A stretch of 36,438 nt of DNA, taken from assembly GCA_023146365.1 (NCBI GenBank), contig JAGLCE010000079.1, forward strand, positions 1 through 36,438, in the 5' to 3' direction. Of the stretch, positions 7,986 through 16,474 are shown one piece after another. Within the stretch, counting starts at the first letter, position 1. Each line of letters begins with the position of its first letter. The notes under the pieces were generated by a model, which was not told the origin of the DNA, searched no databases, and worked only from the letters and a program-made list of their open reading frames with translations. The stretch comes from Endozoicomonadaceae bacterium (lineage in GTDB: Bacteria; Pseudomonadota; Gammaproteobacteria; Pseudomonadales; Endozoicomonadaceae). The position numbers were made by a program, and so were the translations under genes.

Positions 7986-10900
7986 ATGAAAGATTTATTG
8001 AATCTGCTAAAAGCCCAGGGACAGCCGGATGAGTTTGATGCCATTCGAATTTCATTGGCTTCTTCGGAATTGATTCGTTCTTGGTCTTACGGTGAAGTAA
8101 AAAAGCCGGAAACCATTAATTACCGTACGTTCAAACCTGAGCGTGATGGCCTGTTCTGCGCCAAGATTTTTGGTCCAGTCAAGGACTACGAGTGCTTGTG
8201 CGGTAAGTACAAGCGACTGAAGCACCGTGGTGTTATTTGTGAGAAGTGTGGCGTTGAAGTTGCGTTGTCCAAGGTGCGTCGTGATCGTATGGGGCACGTC
8301 GAACTGGCCAGTCCAGTTGCCCATATCTGGTTCTTGAAGTCACTGCCTAGCCGGATTGGTCTGTTGCTGGACATGACCCTGCGTGATATTGAACGGACTC
8401 TGTATTTTGAGTCTTATGTCGTTATTGATCCGGGCATGACCACGCTGGAGCGTGGTCAGTTGCTGAACGACGAAGAGTATTACGAATCACTGGAGGAGTT
8501 TGGCGATGACTTTGATGCCCGTATGGGTGCCGAAGCGGTGCAGGCGTTGTTGAACGATATTGATCTCGAAGAAGAGATCAGCCAGTTGCGTGAAGAGATT
8601 CCACAAACTAAAAGCGAAACAAAGCTGAAGAAGTTGGCCAAGCGGCTAAAGTTGCTGGAGGCCTTCTATGGCTCAGGTAACCGTCCTGAGTGGATGATTT
8701 TAAAGGTTCTGCCGGTTCTTCCGCCGGATCTGCGTCCGTTGGTCCCGCTGGACGGTGGTCGTTTTGCAACGTCTGACCTGAATGATCTGTATCGTCGAGT
8801 GATTAACCGAAACAACCGTTTGAAGCGTCTGCTGGAGCTGAATGCGCCTGACATCATAGTCCGTAACGAAAAGCGGATGTTGCAAGAGTCTGTGGATGCG
8901 TTGCTGGATAACGGTCGCCGTGGTCGTGCAATTACCGGTTCTAACAAGCGTCCGTTGAAGTCCCTAGCCGATATGATCAAGGGTAAACAGGGTCGTTTTC
9001 GTCAGAATCTGTTGGGTAAACGGGTCGACTACTCTGGCCGTTCTGTGATTACCGTAGGCCCGTCCCTGCATCTGCATCAGTGTGGTCTGCCAAAAAAAAT
9101 GGCTCTGGAGCTGTTCAAGCCGTTCATTTTTGGCAAGTTGGAGCATCGCGGGCTGGCGACGACCATCAAGGCCTCCAAGAAAATGGTAGAGCGAGAAGAG
9201 TTGGTGGTATGGGATATTCTCGATGAGGTCATCCGTGAGCATCCTGTTTTGCTGAACCGTGCGCCGACTCTGCACCGTCTGGGTATTCAGGCTTTTGAGC
9301 CAGTACTGATTGAAGGTAAGGCGATTCAGCTACATCCGTTAGTTTGTTCTGCTTACAACGCCGACTTTGACGGTGACCAGATGGCTATTCACATACCGCT
9401 GACGCTGGAAGCCCAGTTGGAAGCTCGTGTGCTGATGATGTCCACCAACAATATTCTCTCCCCTGCCAGTGGTGAGCCAATCATTGTTCCTTCTCAGGAT
9501 GTGGTGTTGGGTCTTTACTATATCACCCGTGATCGCATTAATGCGAAGGGTGAGGGTATGATGTTTGCTGATATTAAAGAGGCACTGCGTGCTTACCGTG
9601 TTGGCGCAGCTGATCTTCATGCAAAGGTCAAGATACGTATCTTCGAGACGATTAAGGGCGAAGACGGTGAGCAGAAACCTCGTCGGTTTATTGCAGAGAC
9701 AACCATTGGTCGTGCATTGCTGTGGGATATCGTTCCTGATGGCTTGTCCTTTGATCTAGTTAACCAGACAATGAAGAAGCGGTCTATCTCAGGTCTGCTT
9801 AATGATTGCTATCGTCAGGTTGGTCTGAAGGAAACTGTTATATTTGCTGACGAGATGATGTATTTGGGCTTCGAGTATGCAACTATTTCCGGTGCGTCAA
9901 TTGGTGTTAACGACTTTGTTATTCCTGATAGCAAAGAGGAAATCATTGAAAATGCACACGGTGAAGTGTCTGAAATCGAGAGCCAGTTTTCTTCCGGCTT
10001 GGTAACTCAAGGTGAGAAGTACAACAAAGTTATCGATATCTGGTCTCGTGCTAATGAGATGTTGGCCAATGAGATGATGAATAACCTTAAGACGGATACA
10101 GTCATTGACAGTAATGGTAAAAAGATAACCCAGGAGTCCTTTAATAGCGTTTATATGATGGCTGATTCTGGTGCTCGAGGTAGCGCGGCACAGATTCGTC
10201 AGTTGGCGGGTATGCGAGGTCTGATGGCGAAGCCAGATGGCTCGATCATCGAAACGCCGATCACTGCGAACTTCCGTGAAGGTCTGAGTGTGTTGCAGTA
10301 TTTCATCTCAACTCATGGTGCTCGTAAAGGTCTGGCTGATACGGCTTTGAAGACCGCTAACTCCGGTTACCTAACCCGTCGTCTGGTTGATGTTGCTCAG
10401 GATCTAGTGGTTACCGAACATGACTGTGGCACCAGTCGCGGCATTCTGATGACACCTCACATCGAAGGAGGGGATGTCGTTGCGCCGCTGGGTGAGCGTA
10501 TTCTAGGTCGTGTGGTGGCAGAAGATGTCTATATCCCAGGTACGGATAATATTGCAGTCAGTGCTGGCACATTGATTGATGAAGGCTGGGTTAGCATGCT
10601 GGAAGATTTGAACGTAGACGAGATGCTTGTTCGCTCTTCTATTAGCTGCGATGCCCGTTACGGTGTGTGCTCCAGCTGCTATGGCCGTGACTTGGGTCGC
10701 GGGCATTTGGTTAATGTAGGCGAAGCAGTCGGTGTTATTGCAGCCCAGTCTATTGGTGAGCCGGGTACCCAGCTGACGATGCGGACTTTTCACATTGGTG
10801 GTGCTGCATCTCGGAATGCGGCGCAAGACAGCGTTACCGTTAAAAGTAAGGGGTCTGTTCGGCTGCAGAATCTGAAGTTTGTAGAGCGGGAAAAAGATGG

Positions 10901-12194
10901 CCATTTGGTAGCGGTCAGCCGTTCTGGCCAGTTGACAGTGGCCGACGAGTTTGGTCGTGAGCGTGAGCGTTATAAGTTGCCTTACGGTGCTGTGTTGACA
11001 GTCAAGGATGGTGATAAGGTTAAGGCGGGGGCGACTGTCGCCAAATGGGATCCACATACACATCCCATCATCACCGAAGTGGCAGGTAGAGTGAAATTTT
11101 TTAGTATGGAAGATGGTATAACCATTAAGAAGCAGACTGATGAACTCACTGGCCTGTCCAATATTGAGGTTATTGATCAGAAAGATCGTCCGTTGTCCGC
11201 TAAGGGATTGCGTCCTTCCATTCAGCTAGTTGACGAGGACGACAAGGCATTGATGATGGCGAACACCAATATTCCTGCTCAGTACTTCCTACCTGATAAT
11301 TCGCAGTTGCAATTAAAGGATGGTGTGAATGTGGAAGTGGGTGATGTGCTTGCCCGTATTTCTCAGCAGTCCAGCGGTAACAGGGATATCACCGGTGGTC
11401 TTCCGCGTGTTGCTGATTTGTTCGAAGCGCGTACGCCGAAAGAGTCTTCTATTTTGGCGGAAATTTCCGGCACTATTGGCTTCGGTAAGGAGACCAAAGG
11501 TAAGAAACGCTTGGTCATTACCCCCTCAGATGGTACTGATCTGTACGAAGAGCTGATTCCGAAGTGGCGTCACCTGAACGTGTTCGAGGGTGAGCAGGTG
11601 AACAAGGGGGAGGTGGTTTCTGACGGCCCGATCAATCCACATGATGTCTTGCGTCTGCTGGGTGTGAGTGAGTTGGCGAAATATATTGTTAATGAGATCC
11701 AGGATGTTTACCGTCTGCAGGGCGTTAAAATTAACGACAAGCACATTGAAACGATTCTGCGCCAGATGCTACGTAAGGTTGTGGTCTCCGATCCTGGTGA
11801 TTCTGAGCTGATTCGCGGTGAGCAGATGGAATACAATAAGGTGCTTGAGCTGAACGATGGGCTTAGCCGCGCGAATCGCTTTGCGATCAAATTCGATCGT
11901 ATTCTTCTGGGTATTACCAAGGCCTCCTTGGCGACAGAGTCGTTTATCTCGGCAGCCTCCTTCCAGGAGACTACGCGAGTACTGACTGAGGCGGCTGTCA
12001 CTGGTAAACGTGACTACCTGCGCGGTTTGAAGGAGAACGTGGTGGTAGGACGGTTGATTCCGGCGGGTACCGGCCTGACTTACCACAAGAATCGCAAGAA
12101 GAGACATGAATCTGTCGACTTTGTGGCACCTACCATCTCTGCCTCTGATGTAGAGCAGGCCTTGTCCGAGGCGCTGAACTCAGATGATAACTGA
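7986..12194 (+). CDS. rpoC: DNA-directed RNA polymerase subunit beta'
   Basis: Beta' supplies the catalytic magnesium-binding loop of RNA polymerase. The product has 1402 residues, near the 1407 of E. coli. The N-terminal zinc site CLCGKYKR...CEKCG starts at C70. The active-site NADFDGD has D460, D462 and D464, the same numbering as E. coli. The second zinc site uses the cysteine in EHDCGTSRG plus CDARYGVCSSCYG. AAQSIGEPGTQLTMRTFHIG marks the bridge and trigger region. The start follows GTGAGGAGACGCA, a strong ribosome site. A hairpin terminator follows the stop. In many pseudomonads rpsL comes next; here about 1.1 kb of accessory DNA intervenes. Confidence 0.98.
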   Translation: MKDLLNLLKAQGQPDEFDAIRISLASSELIRSWSYGEVKKPETINYRTFKPERDGLFCAKIFGPVKDYECLCGKYKRLKHRGVICEKCGVEVALSKVRRDRMGHVELASPVAHIWFLKSLPSRIGLLLDMTLRDIERTLYFESYVVIDPGMTTLERGQLLNDEEYYESLEEFGDDFDARMGAEAVQALLNDIDLEEEISQLREEIPQTKSETKLKKLAKRLKLLEAFYGSGNRPEWMILKVLPVLPPDLRPLVPLDGGRFATSDLNDLYRRVINRNNRLKRLLELNAPDIIVRNEKRMLQESVDALLDNGRRGRAITGSNKRPLKSLADMIKGKQGRFRQNLLGKRVDYSGRSVITVGPSLHLHQCGLPKKMALELFKPFIFGKLEHRGLATTIKASKKMVEREELVVWDILDEVIREHPVLLNRAPTLHRLGIQAFEPVLIEGKAIQLHPLVCSAYNADFDGDQMAIHIPLTLEAQLEARVLMMSTNNILSPASGEPIIVPSQDVVLGLYYITRDRINAKGEGMMFADIKEALRAYRVGAADLHAKVKIRIFETIKGEDGEQKPRRFIAETTIGRALLWDIVPDGLSFDLVNQTMKKRSISGLLNDCYRQVGLKETVIFADEMMYLGFEYATISGASIGVNDFVIPDSKEEIIENAHGEVSEIESQFSSGLVTQGEKYNKVIDIWSRANEMLANEMMNNLKTDTVIDSNGKKITQESFNSVYMMADSGARGSAAQIRQLAGMRGLMAKPDGSIIETPITANFREGLSVLQYFISTHGARKGLADTALKTANSGYLTRRLVDVAQDLVVTEHDCGTSRGILMTPHIEGGDVVAPLGERILGRVVAEDVYIPGTDNIAVSAGTLIDEGWVSMLEDLNVDEMLVRSSISCDARYGVCSSCYGRDLGRGHLVNVGEAVGVIAAQSIGEPGTQLTMRTFHIGGAASRNAAQDSVTVKSKGSVRLQNLKFVEREKDGHLVAVSRSGQLTVADEFGRERERYKLPYGAVLTVKDGDKVKAGATVAKWDPHTHPIITEVAGRVKFFSMEDGITIKKQTDELTGLSNIEVIDQKDRPLSAKGLRPSIQLVDEDDKALMMANTNIPAQYFLPDNSQLQLKDGVNVEVGDVLARISQQSSGNRDITGGLPRVADLFEARTPKESSILAEISGTIGFGKETKGKKRLVITPSDGTDLYEELIPKWRHLNVFEGEQVNKGEVVSDGPINPHDVLRLLGVSELAKYIVNEIQDVYRLQGVKINDKHIETILRQMLRKVVVSDPGDSELIRGEQMEYNKVLELNDGLSRANRFAIKFDRILLGITKASLATESFISAASFQETTRVLTEAAVTGKRDYLRGLKENVVVGRLIPAGTGLTYHKNRKKRHESVDFVAPTISASDVEQALSEALNSDDN

Positions 12195-12246
12195 GTGGGA
12201 TAGTGGAAGGGGCTCGCTTGTGTAGTGGGTCTTTTTCTCTAATAAG

Positions 12247-12284
12247 GCATAAAAGATGGAGCGTTATTGTTCCATTTTTTATGC
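12247..12284 (+). terminator. Hairpin terminator after rpoC
   Basis: GCATAAAAGATGGA (12247-12260) pairs with TCCATTTTTTATGC (12271-12284) through 14 positions with one G-U. Two more pairs can close a six-base loop GTTATT. The 3' arm is U-rich but there is no separate U-tract after the stem on the plus strand. It lies 53 bases after the rpoC stop and could also stop transcription from the minus-strand gene downstream. Confidence 0.6.
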
Positions 12285-12604
12285 TTACTGTTTATCAGGA
12301 GTCTTGGTTTCTAACGGTATAATGGGTGTTCTCGTTATGAGGATTCGTCACGTTATGTTGTGCTTCATCATCCAGCAGCAAGGTGTCGCGCTCCTGAGAA
12401 TCGTGAACATTACTCGGCGTCACGCTTAAACATCGTGTAGCTGGGAACTGTTGATGAATTGTTGCCTTGGAGTGTTGGAAGAGAGGGGCGGTTGCTTAGG
12501 CTCTTATCTATTCCTGTCTGGATAACTGGAGAAAATGCTTTAATTTATGAAGCGAGCCCATGAGCTCAAGTCGATAATTCATTGATAGTGGAGGCTCTTG
12601 TAAC
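12285..12604. other. Gene-poor interval with a possible minus-strand coding relic
   Basis: No complete gene is seen here. On the minus strand one frame stays open for 66 codons (12495 to the stop at 12295-12297). From a GTG at 12423 it would encode 42 residues, starting VTPSNVHDSQERDTLLLDDE. The composition (acidic, with paired codons such as CTG CTG GAT GAT GAA) looks more protein-like than random, but there is no ribosome site and no recognised family. A TATAAT hexamer at 12318-12323 lacks a convincing -35. This may be the remnant of a displaced gene. Confidence 0.3.
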
Positions 12605-13003
12605 TTAGAAGCCGAGCCGCCAGAGTGTTATCGGTAACTGGTAGTGTTCAACGGTATTTTTCAGATCTTTCCAGTAAGATTCATCCGAGTTTTTCTGTAT
12701 TATTAATACAATGCCTGCCTGTCTCTCGGTTTTGAATGCATAATGCAGTGCTTGACCAATCGCTTCACGCCATTTTTTCGCAAATTCGACCTCGATCGCA
12801 TAATTTTCGGTGAGGCAATCTACGCGAGTCCCGTCATCCTGTCGAGCCTCCATGATACCACCATAGCTTTTGCACCAAACTTCTTGATACCAAGATTCGT
12901 ATTGCCTAACATCGGAGCTGTGAGCGTTAGGGATATATGTTATGAGTGAGCATAAGAGCAGAAAAAGCAAGGGGTAAATGGAGTAAATGCGTCTATTTTT
13001 CAT
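12605..13003 (-). CDS. Predicted secreted small protein with PD-(D/E)XK-like core
   Basis: A 132-residue protein encoded opposite to its neighbours. It starts with basic residues and a hydrophobic stretch (about 9-24), then AHSSD, a plausible signal peptidase I site near residue 29, so export is likely. The mature part contains RVDCLTENYAIEVEFAKKW and EAIGQALHYA, followed by GIVLIIQ. The arrangement D62...E71-V-E73...K76 resembles the core of PD-(D/E)XK nuclease-fold proteins, and C44 and C63 could form a disulfide. Similar small proteins of unknown function occur in other gammaproteobacteria, as far as I recall. No function is assigned, and no Shine-Dalgarno sequence is obvious before the ATG. 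It lies between rpoC and the str promoter, facing rpoC. Confidence 0.75.
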   Translation of the reverse strand: MKNRRIYSIYPLLFLLLCSLITYIPNAHSSDVRQYESWYQEVWCKSYGGIMEARQDDGTRVDCLTENYAIEVEFAKKWREAIGQALHYAFKTERQAGIVLIIQKNSDESYWKDLKNTVEHYQLPITLWRLGF

Positions 13004-13100
13004 GGTTTTTTATAGCCAATTTATAGTGTTTGTTGGATGATTAACTGTGCTTATGCGTGTTTGTCAGCGTTTCTTCTGATGTTAAACCTTGTCGCATTTC

Positions 13101-13129
13101 TTGACGCAGGCGACTAGGCTATTTAAAAT
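13101..13129 (+). promoter_or_regulatory. Sigma-70 promoter of the str operon
   Basis: TTGACG (13101-13106) and TAAAAT (13124-13129) are separated by exactly 17 bases. The predicted start point is near 13136, about 180 bases before rpsL. The discriminator TCGCCAC is GC-rich like those of stringently controlled rRNA and r-protein promoters. A hairpin, CACACT/AGTGTG (13134-13148), sits at the expected 5' end of the transcript. Confidence 0.8.
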
Positions 13130-13154
13130 TCGCCACACTTTTAGTGTGTCCTAG

Positions 13155-13194
13155 CTTCGCCTCTTGTCAAGGCGGTCTTAGGGCGAAGGTTTTT
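13155..13194 (+). promoter_or_regulatory. Possible attenuator in the str leader
   Basis: CTTCGCC (13155-13161) can pair with GGCGAAG (13182-13188) and is followed by TTTTT (13190-13194), which resembles an intrinsic terminator. The same 5' arm can instead pair CGCCT (13158-13162) with AGGCG (13170-13174), giving a mutually exclusive fold. The arrangement lies inside the leader between the promoter and rpsL. Regulation is inferred; the pairing is visible. Confidence 0.4.
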
Positions 13195-13317
13195 CCAGTC
13201 TGCTGGTGAGAGCCTGTGTCTGATTAGTATTTGCTGGTCAGGCATCCGGTTGCGATACTTGATCCGTTGGGTGTCGTAGTCTCTTTGTATTTAGAAACTT
13301 CGGAGAAATTGCTTAAT

Positions 13318-13692
13318 ATGGCTACTATCAACCAGTTGGTTCGCAAGCCGCGCAAGCGCAAGGTCAGAAAGACAGGCGTGCCTGCTCTGCAGAGTTGCCC
13401 GCAACGTCGCGGCGTATGCACTCGTGTCTATACTACGACTCCTAAGAAGCCTAACTCAGCTCTACGTAAAGTTTGTCGTGTGCGCCTGACCAACGGCTTT
13501 GAGGTGACTTCCTATATTGGTGGTGAAGGTCACAACCTACAGGAGCATAGCGTTGTTCTTATTCGTGGCGGTCGTGTAAAAGATTTGCCAGGTGTTCGTT
13601 ATCACACGGTTCGCGGTACACTTGATACTCAGGGCGTTAACGATCGTAAACAGAGTCGTTCCAAGTACGGCACTAAGAAGCCAAAGTCCTGA
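13318..13692 (+). CDS. rpsL: 30S ribosomal protein S12
   Basis: S12 lies at the decoding centre and controls accuracy. The 124-residue product has the canonical length. TPKKPNSALRK (K43 and K44) and GGRVKDLPGVRYH (K88) keep the residues whose change gives streptomycin resistance, so the protein is of the sensitive type. ATG 13318 with MATINQLVRKPRKRK matches the family; a longer in-frame reading from 13231 is rejected. GGAG lies 12 bases before the start, slightly far. It is the first gene of the str operon, behind the promoter at 13101-13129. Confidence 0.98.
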   Translation: MATINQLVRKPRKRKVRKTGVPALQSCPQRRGVCTRVYTTTPKKPNSALRKVCRVRLTNGFEVTSYIGGEGHNLQEHSVVLIRGGRVKDLPGVRYHTVRGTLDTQGVNDRKQSRSKYGTKKPKS

Positions 13693-13699
13693 GTTTTCT

Positions 13700-13770
13700 C
13701 TGTTTAGGGGAATTAATTGTCTAAACAGTTGTCTTAGTTTTATCTGTTAATCAGAATATCTGGTTGATAA
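13700..13770 (+). promoter_or_regulatory. Structured rpsL-rpsG spacer, candidate S7 autoregulatory site
   Basis: CTGTTTAG (13700-13707) and CTAAACAG (13721-13728) form a perfect eight-base inverted repeat. A second helix pairs TTATC (13740-13744) with GATAA (13766-13770) and AATCAG (13749-13754) with CTGGTT (13760-13765), with a small bulge. In E. coli the rpsL-rpsG spacer is the site where free S7 represses translation of the str mRNA. S7 binding here is inferred from position. Confidence 0.4.
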
Positions 13771-13833
13771 GAGTAAGGTCGAGTCGAAGCCTGATCTCGA
13801 AACAACCTGAAGACCAAGTTTGAGGACTTATCA

Positions 13834-14304
13834 ATGCCTAGAAGAAGAGTTGTAGCGAAACGTGATGTGTTGCCTGATCCGAAGTTTGGTAACAAAGTAC
13901 TGACCAAGTTTATTAATCACGTGATGGTCTGCGGTAAGAAGTCTGTCGCTGAGCGTATCGTGTACGGTGCACTGGATAGTATCCGAGAGCGTACCAATAA
14001 GGATCCTTTTGAGGTATTCGAGGCTGCTTTGGAGTCTGTTGCGCCTGTGGTTGAGGTTAGGTCTCGTCGTGTAGGGGGGGCTACTTACCAAGTGCCTGTA
14101 GAGGTTCGTCCTGTGCGTCGTTCTGCGCTGGCCATGCGCTGGCTGGTAGATGCTGCTCGTAAGCGTGGTGAAAAATCTATGGATCTGCGTTTGGCAGGTG
14201 AACTGGCTGATGCAGCAGACAACAAGGGTGGAGCGGTCAAAAGGCGAGAAGACGTGCATCGTATGGCTGAAGCCAACAAAGCGTTCTCTCACTACCGTTT
14301 CTAA
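13834..14304 (+). CDS. rpsG: 30S ribosomal protein S7
   Basis: S7 nucleates assembly of the 30S head and contacts tRNA at the E site. The 156-residue product starts MPRRRVVAKRDVLPDPKFG and includes KFINHVMVCGKKSVAERIVY and the beta-hairpin VGGATYQVPVEVRP. It ends HRMAEANKAFSHYRF, the short C-terminus without the extension seen in E. coli K-12. TTTGAGGACTTATCA precedes the start. It lies between rpsL and fusA, 21 bases before the fusA start, in the standard str order. Confidence 0.97.
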   Translation: MPRRRVVAKRDVLPDPKFGNKVLTKFINHVMVCGKKSVAERIVYGALDSIRERTNKDPFEVFEAALESVAPVVEVRSRRVGGATYQVPVEVRPVRRSALAMRWLVDAARKRGEKSMDLRLAGELADAADNKGGAVKRREDVHRMAEANKAFSHYRF

Positions 14305-14325
14305 AATAATACAGAGGATTGTGTC

Positions 14326-16440
14326 GTGGCTCGTAAAACCCCGATTAGTCGATACCGCAATATTGGTATCTGCGCCCACGTTGACGCGGGTAAGACCACT
14401 ACTACTGAGCGGGTTCTGTTCTACACCGGTTTGAGCCATAAAATCGGTGAAGTACACGATGGCGCTGCTACTATGGACTGGATGGAGCAAGAGCAGGAGC
14501 GTGGTATTACCATTACTTCTGCCGCTACTACCTGTTTTTGGAGTGGTATGGATGCTCAGTTTGATGAACACCGTATCAACATTATTGATACGCCAGGACA
14601 CGTTGACTTCACGATCGAAGTAGAACGTTCGCTGCGCGTTTTGGATGGTGCAGTGGTTGTGCTGTGTGGCTCCTCTGGTGTTCAACCTCAAACTGAAACG
14701 GTATGGCGTCAAGCGAACAAATACGAAGTGCCGCGCATGGTGTTTGTTAACAAAATGGATCGTACCGGTGCCGATTACGGCATGGTGATTAGTCAGCTAC
14801 GTGAGCGCTTGGGTGCCTGCGCAGTACCGATGCAGATGACAATCGGTGCTGAGGATGAATTTAAGGGCGTTGTCGATCTGGTCAAGATGAAATCCATTCT
14901 GTGGAGTGAAGAAGACCAAGGTATGAGCTTTCAGTATGATGACATTTCGGAAGATATGAAAAGCGTCTGTCTTGAAATGCGCGAATTCTTGATTGAAGCG
15001 GCGGCTGAAGCTTCCGAAGAGATGATGGAAAAGTACTTGGAAGGTATCGAGCTTTCTGAGGAAGAGATCAAGTCAGGCATTCGTAAGCGGACTCTGGCTA
15101 ATGAAATTATCCCTGTTTTCGGCGGCTCAGCATTTAAAAACAAGGGCGTTCAGGCCGTTCTTGATGCGGTTATTGATTATATGCCTTCTCCGTTGGAAGT
15201 TAAGGCTATTGAGGGTTCTGTCGGTGAAGACGCTGAAGGCAATCAGATCATGGAACGGCGTGTTGCTGATGATGATGCTCCTTTTGCTGCGTTGGCGTTC
15301 AAAATTGCTACTGACCCGTTTGTTGGTACTCTGACATTTGCTCGTGTGTACTCGGGTGTTGCTGTTTCTGGTCAGTCGGTTATCAGTTCTATCAAAATGA
15401 AGAAAGAGCGTATCGGTCGTATGGTGCAGATGCACGCCAATAATCGAGAAGAGCTCAAGGAAGCCTTGGCGGGCGATATCGTTGCTTTGATCGGCATGAA
15501 GGACGTGACCACGGGTGAAACCCTGTGTGATCCTAAGCATCCGATTACTTTGGAGCGTATGGAGTTTCCAGAACCGGTCATTTCGGTAGCTGTTGAGCCA
15601 AAATCCAAGGCTGATCAAGAGAGGATGGGTGTCGCTCTAGGTAAGTTGGCTCAGGAAGATCCCTCTTTTCGTGTCAAGACCGATGAAGAGACCGGTCAGA
15701 CCATTATCTCCGGTATGGGTGAGTTGCACCTTGATGTGCTCGTTGACCGTATGCGTCGTGAGTTTAATGTCGAGGCGAACATCGGTAAGCCACAGGTGTC
15801 TTACCGAGAAAAGCTCAAGGCCAGTGTTGTTGCTAACCATAAGTTTGCCAAGCAATCTGGTGGTCGTGGTCAGTATGGCCACGTTGTGATTGAGTTTGCT
15901 CCGGCTGATAGCGGCGAAGAAGGTCTGGTATTCGTCAATGAAATCGTTGGTGGCACTATTCCCAAGGAATACATTCCTGCTGTCCAGAAAGGTATCGAAG
16001 AGCAGATGCAGAACGGTGTTATTGCTGGCTATCCGTTGCTGGGTCTAAAAGCGCGTCTGTATGACGGATCCTTTCATGAGGTTGACTCCAACGAGATGGC
16101 GTTTAAAATCGCCGCATCTCAGGCTCTGAAGAAATACGCTCCTCAGGCTCAGCCCGTTTTGATGGAGCCGGTGATGGCTGTTGAGGTTGTCACGCCCGAA
16201 GATTATATGGGGGATGTTATGGGTGATCTGAATCGTCGTCGCGGTATTGTTCAGGGTATGGAAGACGGTACTTCTGGCAAAATTATCCGTGCTCAGGTGC
16301 CTCTGGCTGAGATGTTCGGTTATGCCACAGATCTTCGCTCTGCTACACAGGGTCGTGCGACATACGTCATGGAGTTCTCCGAATATGCCGAGACGCCTGC
16401 GAGCGTTGCTGCAGCGGTGATCAAGAATGGCCGAGGTTAA
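14326..16440 (+). CDS. fusA: Elongation factor G
   Basis: EF-G is the GTPase that drives translocation and, with RRF, ribosome recycling. The product has 704 residues, the E. coli length. The G1 loop AHVDAGKTT is at 17-25, G3 DTPGH at 88-92 and G4 NKMD at 142-145. The switch region RGITITSAATT and domain IV GGRGQYGHV are present. Translation begins at GTG, preceded by AGAGGATT. No second fusA is in the window. It precedes tuf by 34 bases. Confidence 0.98.
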   Translation: MARKTPISRYRNIGICAHVDAGKTTTTERVLFYTGLSHKIGEVHDGAATMDWMEQEQERGITITSAATTCFWSGMDAQFDEHRINIIDTPGHVDFTIEVERSLRVLDGAVVVLCGSSGVQPQTETVWRQANKYEVPRMVFVNKMDRTGADYGMVISQLRERLGACAVPMQMTIGAEDEFKGVVDLVKMKSILWSEEDQGMSFQYDDISEDMKSVCLEMREFLIEAAAEASEEMMEKYLEGIELSEEEIKSGIRKRTLANEIIPVFGGSAFKNKGVQAVLDAVIDYMPSPLEVKAIEGSVGEDAEGNQIMERRVADDDAPFAALAFKIATDPFVGTLTFARVYSGVAVSGQSVISSIKMKKERIGRMVQMHANNREELKEALAGDIVALIGMKDVTTGETLCDPKHPITLERMEFPEPVISVAVEPKSKADQERMGVALGKLAQEDPSFRVKTDEETGQTIISGMGELHLDVLVDRMRREFNVEANIGKPQVSYREKLKASVVANHKFAKQSGGRGQYGHVVIEFAPADSGEEGLVFVNEIVGGTIPKEYIPAVQKGIEEQMQNGVIAGYPLLGLKARLYDGSFHEVDSNEMAFKIAASQALKKYAPQAQPVLMEPVMAVEVVTPEDYMGDVMGDLNRRRGIVQGMEDGTSGKIIRAQVPLAEMFGYATDLRSATQGRATYVMEFSEYAETPASVAAAVIKNGRG

Positions 16441-16474
16441 CTGTAATTTATTGATCCGATTAAGGTAAGTTAAA

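Noticed and set aside
13831..14712. Long minus-strand open frame (293 codons) across rpsG and the start of fusA
   Set aside because: It lies wholly antisense to two highly conserved genes, has low-complexity Thr/Ser/Arg/His composition typical of antisense reading, and shows no ribosome site.
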